Source of the DNA: Pyrinomonadaceae bacterium
Lineage (GTDB): Bacteria; Acidobacteriota; Blastocatellia; Pyrinomonadales; Pyrinomonadaceae
Length of the DNA: 9,350 nucleotides
NCBI GenBank assembly: GCA_014379075.1
Contig: JACMMN010000388.1
Span: 1-9,350, forward strand
Direction: 5' to 3'
This document shows, piece by piece, positions 1-5,422 of this stretch (position 1 is the stretch's first letter; the number at the start of each line of letters is the position of its first letter). The position numbers were made by a program, and so were the translations under genes. Below the pieces are notes generated by a model that made no database searches, had not been told where the DNA came from, and saw only the letters and a program-made list of their open reading frames with translations.

Positions 1-59
1 CGGACGAGAACGCGGCCGTCGAGATCGCGTATTTCTTTAGCAAACTTGAATTAGTCTAG
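1..59 (+). CDS. 3' end of an unidentified upstream gene (partial)
   Basis: Reading in frame from base 3 gives 18 residues ending ...AYFFSKLELV and a TAG stop at 57-59. Codon choice (GCC GTC GAG ATC GCG TAT TTC) matches the GC-rich third positions of the clear genes here, and the peptide looks like an amphipathic C-terminal helix. The other two forward frames give arginine/serine-rich peptides or an earlier stop. The gene begins outside the window. The fragment is too short to assign a family. Confidence 0.45.
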   Translation, partial: DENAAVEIAYFFSKLELV

Positions 60-93
60 GCGTTAACGTATAAAAGTTTCAGAACTTTAACGC
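60..93 (+). other. Hairpin just after the upstream stop codon
   Basis: Immediately after the TAG at 57-59, AAAGTT (73-78) pairs with AACTTT (83-88) across a TCAG loop, and GCGTTAA (60-66) can pair with TTAACGC (87-93) as an outer arm with a bulge. The two stems overlap by two bases and so compete for them. No T-run follows, so it is not a textbook intrinsic terminator. It may end or stabilise the upstream transcript, or be another intergenic palindrome of the kind seen throughout the window. Confidence 0.3.
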
Positions 94-111
94 TTGAAGA
101 CTGCGTACAAC

Positions 112-142
112 ACCCCACCCGCTACCGCAGGTGGTACTGACA
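112..142 (+). repeat. Dispersed repeat, copy A (upstream of the DinB gene)
   Basis: This 31-base stretch reads ACC..ACC-CGCTACCGCA-GGTGGTACTGACA and matches the copies inside the FAD oxidoreductase gene (3467-3497 and 3506-3536). It is identical to the first of these at 23 of 31 positions; the shared cores are CGCTAC and GGTACTGACA. CCACC (115-119) and GGTGG (130-134) form a short hairpin. It ends four bases before the ATG of the DinB gene, so it occupies the place where a ribosome binding site would be. Confidence 0.6.
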
Positions 143-146
143 CATC

Positions 147-623
147 ATGGAAACAATACAGAAGACTGATTTTCTGAAGGACATGCTGGTCGTATTTCTC
201 GAAACTTTCGAAGGCTCGCCGGAAGGGCAGGGCAGCGCGTATCTGGACCGCGGGATCGGCATTTTTCCGACGCTCGAAAAACTTTCGGCGGCGGACGCTT
301 CGCGGGAATTTCACGGCACGACCATCGCGGCCCAAACCGAGCACGCGAAATTCTACATCGACCGGCTGGTAGAATTCATTCAGGGCCGAACAGAAAACGT
401 GAAATGGGACGACAGTTGGCTGATCGAGGATGTGAACGACGACGAATGGGATCTACTGCGGGCCGCAGTTCGAAGATCTTACGAAACCGCTTTGCAATGT
501 TTTGCAGACGTGGAGACCTGGAACCAGGACAACATTGGTGACGCCATCGCGATAATCGCTCATTCGGCTTATCATTTGGGTGCGATCCGGCAAATCGCGA
601 AAGGAAATTTGTCCACAGATTAA
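147..623 (+). CDS. DinB/YfiT-superfamily putative metalloprotein
   Basis: This 158-residue protein has the size and all-helical character of the DinB-like superfamily, four-helix bundles that bind a divalent metal through three histidines. The triad is visible: H66 in TEHAKFY, and H139 and H143 in AHSAYHLGAIRQ, the family's C-terminal HxxxH signature. Known members include thiol transferases (bacillithiol or mycothiol dependent) and many damage- or stress-induced proteins of unknown reaction; the sequence does not identify the substrate. ATG 147 is the first start in frame and is preceded by a dispersed repeat rather than a Shine-Dalgarno site. The last four codons and the TAA lie inside the left inverted repeat of the next cassette, so the original C-terminus probably differed by a few residues. 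The family call is secure; the function is not. Confidence 0.85.
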   Translation: METIQKTDFLKDMLVVFLETFEGSPEGQGSAYLDRGIGIFPTLEKLSAADASREFHGTTIAAQTEHAKFYIDRLVEFIQGRTENVKWDDSWLIEDVNDDEWDLLRAAVRRSYETALQCFADVETWNQDNIGDAIAIIAHSAYHLGAIRQIAKGNLSTD

Positions 624-640
624 CACAGATAAACACGGAT
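609..640 (+). repeat. Left inverted repeat with 10-bp phased CAGAT units
   Basis: The repeat starts TTGTCCACAGAT and is built from units ten bases apart, each ending CAGAT or CGGAT (ends at 620, 630, 640, with a weaker fourth at 650). It contains the TAA stop of the DinB gene (621-623), and the ATG of the GxxExxY gene starts at its last two bases (639-641). It pairs with 1089-1120 at 28 of 32 positions. Confidence 0.8.
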
Positions 641-1073
641 GGAAGCAGATAAGAAAAGTTTGATTTCAGTGCTTTTTGAAATCCAAAATGACCACAAAAT
701 TTTTCGGGAATTGCCGCCAGCGGAATTAACCGAAAAGATTATCGGTTGTGCCTTTAAGGTAAGCAATACTCTCGGTTGCGGATTTTTAGAAAAGGTTTAT
801 GAAAATTCCCTTGCGTATGAATTACGAAGGGCTGGATTTCAAGTTAGTCAGCAACGAAAGATAGATGTTTTTTATGATGGAGTAGTCGTTGGATTTTATG
901 AATCGGACATAATTGTTGACGGTTGTATCATAATCGAAGTGAAGGCGTTGTCAGCACTCACGGACGCTCATAAGGCTCAGTGTTTGAACTATCTAAAGGC
1001 GACAGGCATTCGGCTCGGCCTATTGGTAAACTTCGGTATTCCAAAAGTGGAAATAAAACGAATCGCACTCTAA
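639..1073 (+). CDS. GxxExxY-family protein, probable PD-(D/E)xK nuclease fold
   Basis: The 144-residue protein carries the eponymous motif at G48, E51, Y54 (GCGFLEKVYENSL). It also has a PD-(D/E)xK-like core: D90 (ESDIIVD), E100 and K102 (IIEVKAL), and Q114/Y118 (QCLNYL), which resembles the QxxxY element of RecB-type nucleases. The family is widespread in environmental bacteria, often in several copies per genome, and has no firmly established function; nuclease activity is an inference from the fold. About 30 extra residues precede the conserved domain, which begins near ELTEKIIG. The gene is clearly lower in GC than its neighbours and uses AT-ending codons. Its ATG sits at the edge of the left inverted repeat and there is no clear Shine-Dalgarno site. 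A later start is possible but no later ATG precedes the domain. Confidence 0.85.
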   Translation: MEADKKSLISVLFEIQNDHKIFRELPPAELTEKIIGCAFKVSNTLGCGFLEKVYENSLAYELRRAGFQVSQQRKIDVFYDGVVVGFYESDIIVDGCIIIEVKALSALTDAHKAQCLNYLKATGIRLGLLVNFGIPKVEIKRIAL

Positions 1074-1088
1074 AAAATCATCATTCTT

Positions 1089-1120
1089 ATCGGTGTATAT
1101 CCGTGTTCATCTGTGGACAA
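1089..1120 (-). repeat. Right inverted repeat with 10-bp phased units
   Basis: Read on the - strand this begins TTGTCCACAGATGAACAC and matches the left repeat (609-640) at 28 of 32 positions. On the + strand it shows ATCGGTG, ATCCGTG and ATCTGTG starting ten bases apart (1089, 1099, 1109). It lies between the GxxExxY stop and the VOC start codon. Confidence 0.8.
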
Positions 1121-1127
1121 TATTCTT

Positions 1128-1544
1128 ATGAAAAATTTATTTCACTTCGCATTCCCCGTACACGATCTTGATGCGGCGCGTGCTTTTTACGGCGGTGTTC
1201 TCGAATGTGAAGAGGGCCGCAGCAGTGAGCATTGGATCGATTTCAGTTTGTACGGACATCAGATCGTGACGCATTTGTCGCCGGGGTTTGTGCGGCAGAA
1301 TGCAGCAAACGATGTCGATGCCGACGCCGTGCCGATTCCGCATTTTGGGATCGTTTTGGCGATGAATGAATGGAAGAAACTGGCTGAAAATCTTAAACTT
1401 AAAGGCGTCGAATTTGTGATCGAACCGAAAATACGGTTTGCGGGCGAGGTCGGCGAACAGGCGACGATGTTCTTTCTCGATCCGAGCGGGAATGCTCTTG
1501 AATTTAAGGGGTTCGCGGATTTTTCTCAGATTTTTGCGAAATAA
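1128..1544 (+). CDS. VOC-superfamily (glyoxalase/dioxygenase fold) protein
   Basis: This 138-residue protein has the two beta-alpha-beta-beta-beta modules of the vicinal oxygen chelate superfamily. Module one opens FHFAFPVHDLDAARAFYGGVL and module two spans roughly residues 70-128, ending FLDPSGNALEFKGF. The likely metal triad is H6, H72 (IPHFG) and E125 (ALEFKG), the usual first-strand His, second-module His and terminal Glu. Members include glyoxalase I, extradiol dioxygenases and thiol transferases; nothing here fixes the substrate. I chose ATG 1128 over GTG 1113 because 1113 lies in the inverted repeat and the conserved strand begins right after ATG 1128. It follows the GxxExxY cassette by seven bases and was probably originally adjacent to the DinB gene. 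Confidence 0.85.
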   Translation: MKNLFHFAFPVHDLDAARAFYGGVLECEEGRSSEHWIDFSLYGHQIVTHLSPGFVRQNAANDVDADAVPIPHFGIVLAMNEWKKLAENLKLKGVEFVIEPKIRFAGEVGEQATMFFLDPSGNALEFKGFADFSQIFAK

Positions 1545-1622
1545 TCGTCCGCTATAGATTTTGTGCCGTACTAATATCTTTTTTTGGGCTTCGTTTATCT
1601 TCTTTGGTTTTGCTTTGCGTTC

Positions 1623-1667
1623 TTCGCGACTTCGCGTGAAACCTCTTTTTTCACGCAAAGCCGCAAA
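1623..1667 (+). repeat. Imperfect palindrome in the 1545-1744 gap
   Basis: TTCGCGACTTCGCGTGAA (1623-1640) is the inverse of 1650-1667 at 15 of 18 positions, with a nine-base loop. All three mismatches become G-U pairs if the - strand is transcribed. Further CAAAGCCGC units follow at 1656-1664 and 1669-1677, with a variant (AAGGCCGC) near 1679. The rest of the 200-base gap is AT-rich at its left side. It ends in a weak GGAAG (1733-1737) seven bases before the deacetylase ATG. I see no RNA gene or ORF in it. Confidence 0.65.
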
Positions 1668-1744
1668 TCAAAGCCGCGAAGGCCGCAAAAAAATCTCAGC
1701 GATAGTGACTTAAGCTAAAACCTTGTAAGTTCGGAAGTCTGAAT

Positions 1745-2686
1745 ATGAAATTTACTTTATATCTTGTAGTTCTATTTTCTGCGTTTTCTTCCTTTGCTCA
1801 AACTCGGCAGCGGACGATCGCGGTGACGATCGACGATCTTCCGGTTGTTTCCACTCGGCGGGACATAAAGAACCGGCGGGAAATTACGAAGAAACTTCTG
1901 GCTCACATTAAGGAGGCTAAAGTTCCGGCAATCGGTTTTGTTAATGAAAACAAACTTTTTAACGGTGCGGAACGTGATGAGGAACAGATCGATCTATTGC
2001 GGATGTGGCTCGACGCAGAACTTGAGCTGGGCAATCATACCTTTTCGCATCCGAGCGCGGATGCCATTGAACCGGAAGCCTATCAAGCGGATATTCTTCG
2101 CGGCGAGGTAATAACGAAAGAGCTACTGAAGACAAAAAATACCCAGATCAGATTTTTCCGTCATCCATACCTGCAAACCGGATCGAAGATGGAAGTCAAA
2201 AACTCGATATATGAGTTTTTGAAGGTACATAATTATATCGTTGCTCCGGTTTCGATTGATAACGCCGATTGGATATTCGCGAGTGCTTATGACAAGGCTT
2301 TCGATAAAGGCGACAAAAAATTGATGAAGCAGATCGGCGACGCGTACGTGCCGTATATGGAAAGCAAAATGGATTATTGGGAGCGGCAATCCGTCAAGCT
2401 TTTTGGCCGCGAGATAAGCCAAACGCTGCTAATCCACGCCAATTTTATAAATTCGGATTATTTCGACGATCTTGCCAAAATGCTCAAGAAACGCGGCTAC
2501 AAATTCGTCACGCTGGAAGAATCGCTGAAAGACGAAGCGTATCGATTGCCGGATAATTTTACACGGCGAGCCGGAATTTCCTGGCTGCACCGCTGGGCTT
2601 TAGATCGTGGGAAGGATTTCGTTCTTCCGAACGAGCCTTTAACACCGGATTTTGTATTGAAGGCGGCCGGTGTCGAATCCGAATAA
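1745..2686 (+). CDS. Exported NodB-type (CE4) polysaccharide deacetylase-like protein
   Basis: The 313-residue protein has a signal peptide (hydrophobic 3-17, predicted cleavage after A18 in SSFAQ), so it acts outside the cytoplasm. The CE4 motifs are all present: D30-D31 in TIDDLP, H98 and H102 in HTFSHPS, R139 in RFFRHPY (139-142), D172/D175/W176 in IDNADW, and H231 in TLLIHAN. CE4 enzymes use a metal held by Asp and two His to remove acetyl groups from N-acetylated sugars such as chitin or peptidoglycan. This variant has a longer C-terminal half (about 180-313), typical of non-NodB members whose substrates are not established. A weak GGAAG lies seven bases upstream of the ATG. The stop codon TAA directly abuts the ATG of the FAD oxidoreductase, implying one transcript and coupled translation. 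Confidence 0.88.
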   Translation: MKFTLYLVVLFSAFSSFAQTRQRTIAVTIDDLPVVSTRRDIKNRREITKKLLAHIKEAKVPAIGFVNENKLFNGAERDEEQIDLLRMWLDAELELGNHTFSHPSADAIEPEAYQADILRGEVITKELLKTKNTQIRFFRHPYLQTGSKMEVKNSIYEFLKVHNYIVAPVSIDNADWIFASAYDKAFDKGDKKLMKQIGDAYVPYMESKMDYWERQSVKLFGREISQTLLIHANFINSDYFDDLAKMLKKRGYKFVTLEESLKDEAYRLPDNFTRRAGISWLHRWALDRGKDFVLPNEPLTPDFVLKAAGVESE

Positions 2687-3925
2687 ATGAAAAAAGCGGA
2701 GATCGTAATCATCGGCGGCGGGGTCGTCGGGGCCAGTGTTGCTTATCATTTGACGGAACGCGGGGCGAAAGACGTCCTGATCCTGGAACGCGAAAACGAG
2801 CAGGGAAAAGGCTCGACCGGGAAAGCGACCGGCGGCGTGCGGGCGCAGTTTGAGACGGACATCAATATAAAGATGTCTTTGTATTCGCTCGATTTTTTCA
2901 ATAATTGCGGTTTCGATTGCGGTTATGAGCCTCGCGGTTATTTATTTTTTGCAACGACGGATAAACAATTCGATTATCTCAAAACAAATGTGGTAAAGCA
3001 GCGGGAACTCGGCGTGCAAGATGTCGAGGTCGTTGATACTGAAACAATCTCGCGGATCGTCCCCGGAATAAACTGCGAAGATATTACCGGCGGAAGTTTC
3101 GGCGCCCGCGACGGCTTTATCGATCCGCTGGCCGTGATGGATGGATTCACGGCGAAGGCGCTTGAGAACGGGGCGCAAATCGAATTCGACACTCAAGTCT
3201 TATCGATCGAGACAGCGAGCGGAAGGATTTCGGCGGTCGAAACCTATAAAGGCCGAATCGAATGTGAAAAGGTTGTTTTGTGTACAGGTGCATGGGCGAC
3301 GCAACTAGCGAAAACAGCGGGGATCGATATGCCGGTTGAGGCGATGAGGCGGCAGATCGTTTGGGCCAGAAGCTCCGCCGATTTGCCGGCGAATTTGCCG
3401 ATGGTGATCGATATTGGTACGGGATTTCATTTTCGACCGGCACGGGAATTTGGGCGTGGTATTAAGAACCCAGTCGCTACTGCTCCCGGTACTGACAGGA
3501 GTAAGAGCCCGGTCGCTCTCGCTGCCGGTACAGACTCGGTTAGAGAAGTTTTGTTTGCTTATCCGGATCCGGATGAAACGGCTTCGCTTGAAACGAATTT
3601 TGATGAGGCTTTTATTGGTAAAGTTTACGAAAAGGCGAAACACCGGGCGCGGTTTTTGTATGAAACCGAGGTCGTTCGCGAAAAATGCCGGGCCGGGCTT
3701 TATGAAAATACGCCGGATCATCACGCAATTCTCGGCGGCTGTGAAATCGAAGGTTTGTATTTCGCAAACGGATTTAGCGGCCATGGCGTTATGCATTCGC
3801 CGGCGTCGGGAAGGGCGTTGAGCGAGATCATTCTGAACGGAAAAGCGAGTTTTTTGGATGTGTCGTGTTTGAGCCTTGATCGATTCGCGAAGGGCGAGCT
3901 TTTGCACGAAACGGCGTTTATTTAG
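2687..3925 (+). CDS. FAD-dependent DAO-family oxidoreductase with an in-frame repeat insert
   Basis: This 412-residue protein belongs to the DAO family (glycine/D-amino acid, sarcosine and dimethylglycine oxidases). The Rossmann FAD site is G10-x-G12-x-x-G15 with E34 for the ribose. A GSTGKATGGVRAQF segment follows at 42-55, then CTGAWA (199-204), GLYENTPDHH (337-346) and NGFSGHG near 361-367, the C-terminal flavin-binding signature. It should oxidise a C-N bond of an amino acid or N-methylated amine; the substrate is not readable. Between HFRP (248-251) and VLFAYPDPDE, where relatives have a short turn, lies an extra segment of about 33 residues (roughly 253-285). It contains two tandem 13-residue units encoded by a dispersed repeat. 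Its ATG touches the stop of the upstream deacetylase, and its TAG stop is the first unit of a heptamer repeat. Frame and conserved residues are intact, so the protein is probably functional. Confidence 0.9.
   Translation: MKKAEIVIIGGGVVGASVAYHLTERGAKDVLILERENEQGKGSTGKATGGVRAQFETDINIKMSLYSLDFFNNCGFDCGYEPRGYLFFATTDKQFDYLKTNVVKQRELGVQDVEVVDTETISRIVPGINCEDITGGSFGARDGFIDPLAVMDGFTAKALENGAQIEFDTQVLSIETASGRISAVETYKGRIECEKVVLCTGAWATQLAKTAGIDMPVEAMRRQIVWARSSADLPANLPMVIDIGTGFHFRPAREFGRGIKNPVATAPGTDRSKSPVALAAGTDSVREVLFAYPDPDETASLETNFDEAFIGKVYEKAKHRARFLYETEVVREKCRAGLYENTPDHHAILGGCEIEGLYFANGFSGHGVMHSPASGRALSEIILNGKASFLDVSCLSLDRFAKGELLHETAFI
3464..3541 (+). repeat. Coding tandem repeat (copies B and C of the dispersed repeat)
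   Basis: Two 39-bp units, 3464-3502 and 3503-3541, are identical at 28 of 39 positions and encode KNPVATAPGTDRS and KSPVALAAGTDSV (residues 260-272 and 273-285). The conserved cores, at 3467-3497 and 3506-3536, match the intergenic copy at 112-142 in the same orientation; the first matches at 23 of 31 positions. The unit length is a multiple of three, so duplication kept the reading frame. Confidence 0.75.
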
Positions 3926-3984
3926 ATGTCAGATGTTAGATGTTAGATATCAGTTAAACTAGCATCTGACATCTAACATCTGAT
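3923..3984 (+). repeat. Heptamer-based inverted repeat between oxidoreductase and HDAC-like gene
   Basis: The left side is four 7-base units (TAGATGT, CAGATGT, TAGATGT, TAGATAT; 3923-3950) and the right side is ATCTGAC, ATCTAAC, ATCTGAT (3964-3984). 3929-3949 is the inverse of 3963-3983 at 19 of 21 positions, leaving a 13-base loop. The first unit contains the TAG stop of the oxidoreductase. It fills almost the whole gap and ends 11 bases before the next ATG, so it could form a strong hairpin in the mRNA. No T-run follows. Confidence 0.8.
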
Positions 3985-3995
3985 AACTATTACTT

Positions 3996-4940
3996 ATGAC
4001 CACCGCAATTATTCATCATCCGATCTACCAGAAACATAATACCGGGCCCGGCCATCCTGAAACGCCGCTGCGTTACGAGGCGGTGATCAACGCTCTCAAA
4101 GGCGATGCGAATTTGTGGAATAATTTAAAAGAGATCACACCCGAAAAGGCTTCGCAGGGCGTGATTCAGGCGGCACATACGAAAGAGCATTTTCAGCGTA
4201 TCGAAGGAGCGTTTGCGAACGGGGTCAGCCAGCTTGACGCTGATACTGTCATCTCGATGCAGTCGTTTGATGCTGCTCTTTACGGGACGGGCGGGGCGTG
4301 CCGGGCGGTAGACGCGGTGATGACGGGCGAGGCCAAAAATGCTTTTGTGGCGGTGCGTCCTCCGGGGCATCATGCGACCGCCGAGAACGCGATGGGCTTT
4401 TGCATTTTTAATAATGTTGCTGTCGCCGCGCGGTATGCACAGAACCGTTATAAAGAGATCGAGCGTGTTGCCATCATCGATTGGGACGTGCATCACGGCA
4501 ACGGAACGCAAGGGATATTCTACGTCGATCCAAGCGTATTTTTCTTTTCGATGCATCAGTACCCGTGGTATCCCGGAAGCGGTGCTCGCGGTGAGACCGG
4601 GCACGGACGCGGGCTTGGATCGACGCTGAATGTAACGGTAAAGGCCAAAACGGCTGCGGACGTTCAAAAACGGATGTTCGAATCGGCAATTGCGGACATT
4701 GCCTTTAACTTCAAACCCGATCTGATAATCATTTCCGCCGGTTTTGACGCTCATTTGACCGACCCGCTAGGGCAATTGGCTTTGCGCGATCCGGACTTTA
4801 TCTCAATGACCAAAACCGTAAAGGAATGGGCGGATGAGACGTGCGGCGGGCGGATAATTTCGTGTCTCGAAGGCGGGTACAATTTGGATACGCTGGGCGA
4901 AACGGCCAGGAGCCATGTCGCCGAATTGAGCAAAGCCTGA
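3996..4940 (+). CDS. Class II histone deacetylase-like amidohydrolase
   Basis: The 314-residue protein is a zinc-dependent deacetylase of the arginase/HDAC fold. Visible active-site elements are HPETPLR (20-26), the charge-relay pair H125-H126 in RPPGHHA, GFCIFNN, the zinc ligands D164 and H166 in DWDVHHGNG, D251 in GFDAH, and the transition-state Tyr Y295 in EGGYN. YPGSG lies between them. Bacterial members remove acetyl groups from polyamines (acetylpolyamine amidohydrolase), lysine side chains or acetyl-CoA synthetase (AcuC); the sequence alone does not decide which. There is no signal peptide, so it is cytoplasmic. It follows the DAO oxidoreductase by 70 bases of repeat and may share its transcript. 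Motif spacing and length are normal for the family. Confidence 0.92.
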   Translation: MTTAIIHHPIYQKHNTGPGHPETPLRYEAVINALKGDANLWNNLKEITPEKASQGVIQAAHTKEHFQRIEGAFANGVSQLDADTVISMQSFDAALYGTGGACRAVDAVMTGEAKNAFVAVRPPGHHATAENAMGFCIFNNVAVAARYAQNRYKEIERVAIIDWDVHHGNGTQGIFYVDPSVFFFSMHQYPWYPGSGARGETGHGRGLGSTLNVTVKAKTAADVQKRMFESAIADIAFNFKPDLIIISAGFDAHLTDPLGQLALRDPDFISMTKTVKEWADETCGGRIISCLEGGYNLDTLGETARSHVAELSKA

Positions 4941-5005
4941 GGATTGCCGGATAGCGGCGGTTTCGTGTTAGAATTCTTCGCAATAACCAATGCAGATCAT
5001 AGGAT

Positions 5006-5011
5006 AAGGAG
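5006..5011 (+). promoter_or_regulatory. Shine-Dalgarno AAGGAG of the zinc-ribbon gene
   Basis: AAGGAG lies nine bases before ATG 5021 and six before GTG 5018. It is the clearest ribosome binding site in the window, where most other genes have weak or no such sites. Either codon could be used; the choice changes the protein by one residue. Confidence 0.7.
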
Positions 5012-5020
5012 AAAATAGTG

Positions 5021-5305
5021 ATGCCGGATGTCGAAACCACATGTGTTCAATGCAGGGAAACTTTTCTCTTTACGGAGAAAGAACAGGAACTGTTTTACCA
5101 GCGGAATATGATGCCGCCGCAGCGGTGCACGAAGTGCCGTGCGAAAAAGGCAGGCACTGTGGCCGACGATTCCCGAAAACGTTTTGAGATCGTCTGCGAC
5201 CATTGCGGTAAGCACGATCAGGTTCCGTTCCAGCCAAAAGTCGGGCGTTCGGTGCTGTGCCGTGAATGCCACGAAGCAAGTAAATCGCGGGCGAGATTTG
5301 CTTGA
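5021..5305 (+). CDS. Small double zinc-ribbon protein (CxxC-x24-CxxC and CxxC-x17-CxxC)
   Basis: This protein of about 94 residues has two four-cysteine knuckle pairs. The first is CVQC, 24 residues, then CTKC (about 8-38). The second is CDHC, 17 residues including VPFQPKVGR, then CREC (about 59-83). The first resembles the probable zinc-binding domain of small bacterial proteins. The second matches the CxxC-x17-CxxC domain by exact spacing. Each is expected to hold one zinc ion. The domains are joined by a basic linker (RAKKAGTVADDSRKR) and the C-terminus is also basic, which would suit nucleic-acid or ribosome binding, but no function is established. It has its own strong Shine-Dalgarno site and sits in a 77-base gap after the HDAC-like gene. 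Confidence 0.85.
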   Translation: MPDVETTCVQCRETFLFTEKEQELFYQRNMMPPQRCTKCRAKKAGTVADDSRKRFEIVCDHCGKHDQVPFQPKVGRSVLCRECHEASKSRARFA

Positions 5306-5316
5306 TCGATCAATAG

Positions 5317-5410
5317 CGGAAAAAAGGCACAAAAGGCGCAAAAAAAAGAGGGGAAAAACATAAAGGTTTATCTTTTGATTTTATTTTGAGCTTTTTGTGC
5401 CTTTTTGCGG
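5317..5410 (+). repeat. Inverted repeat with GGCACAAAA arms before the crotonase gene
   Basis: 5317-5336 is the inverse of 5391-5410 at 17 of 20 positions, sharing the core AAAAAGGCACAAAA, with an AT-rich loop of 54 bases. A nested ATAAA-GG-TTTAT lies in the loop. The right arm ends 12 bases before the crotonase ATG, and there is no Shine-Dalgarno site in between. It fills most of the 5306-5422 gap. Confidence 0.65.
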
Positions 5411-5422
5411 CCAATTTATTTT

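Larger units (their letters stand above)
609..1120 (+). mobile_element. Candidate cassette: GxxExxY gene between inverted repeats
   Basis: The segment consists of one gene enclosed by inverted repeats at 609-640 and 1089-1120, which match at 28 of 32 positions. By hand count, GC over 661-1020 is about 41% (148/360), against about 58% (70/120) over 181-300 in the preceding gene. This suggests a separate origin. The left end supplies the last codons of the DinB gene, and the right end stops seven bases before the ATG of the VOC gene. I see no transposase and no convincing target-site duplication, so movement would need a helper in trans or may be historical. Confidence 0.4.

Noticed and set aside
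60..93. Intrinsic terminator of the upstream gene
   Set aside because: A stem is present but no T-run follows, so it is reported only as a hairpin.
112..142. Riboswitch or RNA gene upstream of the DinB gene
   Set aside because: The stretch is too short and is explained as a copy of the dispersed repeat also found within the oxidoreductase gene.
609..650. Iteron-type origin of replication from the 10-bp phased units
   Set aside because: There are only three to four degenerate units, no replication initiator gene, and the same sequence recurs inverted at the far side of one gene.
1113..1127. GTG 1113 as start of the VOC gene
   Set aside because: The codon lies inside the right inverted repeat, and the conserved first strand begins right after ATG 1128.
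3305..3907. 200-codon open frame on the - strand
   Set aside because: It lies opposite the intact FAD oxidoreductase, is rich in Arg/Ser/Ile with no recognisable motif, and is a shadow of GC-rich third positions.
4125..4754. 209-codon open frame on the - strand
   Set aside because: It is opposite the HDAC-like gene, whose catalytic residues are all conserved; the - strand protein shows no family features.
5405..5422. TTG 5405 as start of the crotonase gene
   Set aside because: It falls in the right arm of an inverted repeat and adds six residues before the normal N-terminus of the family.
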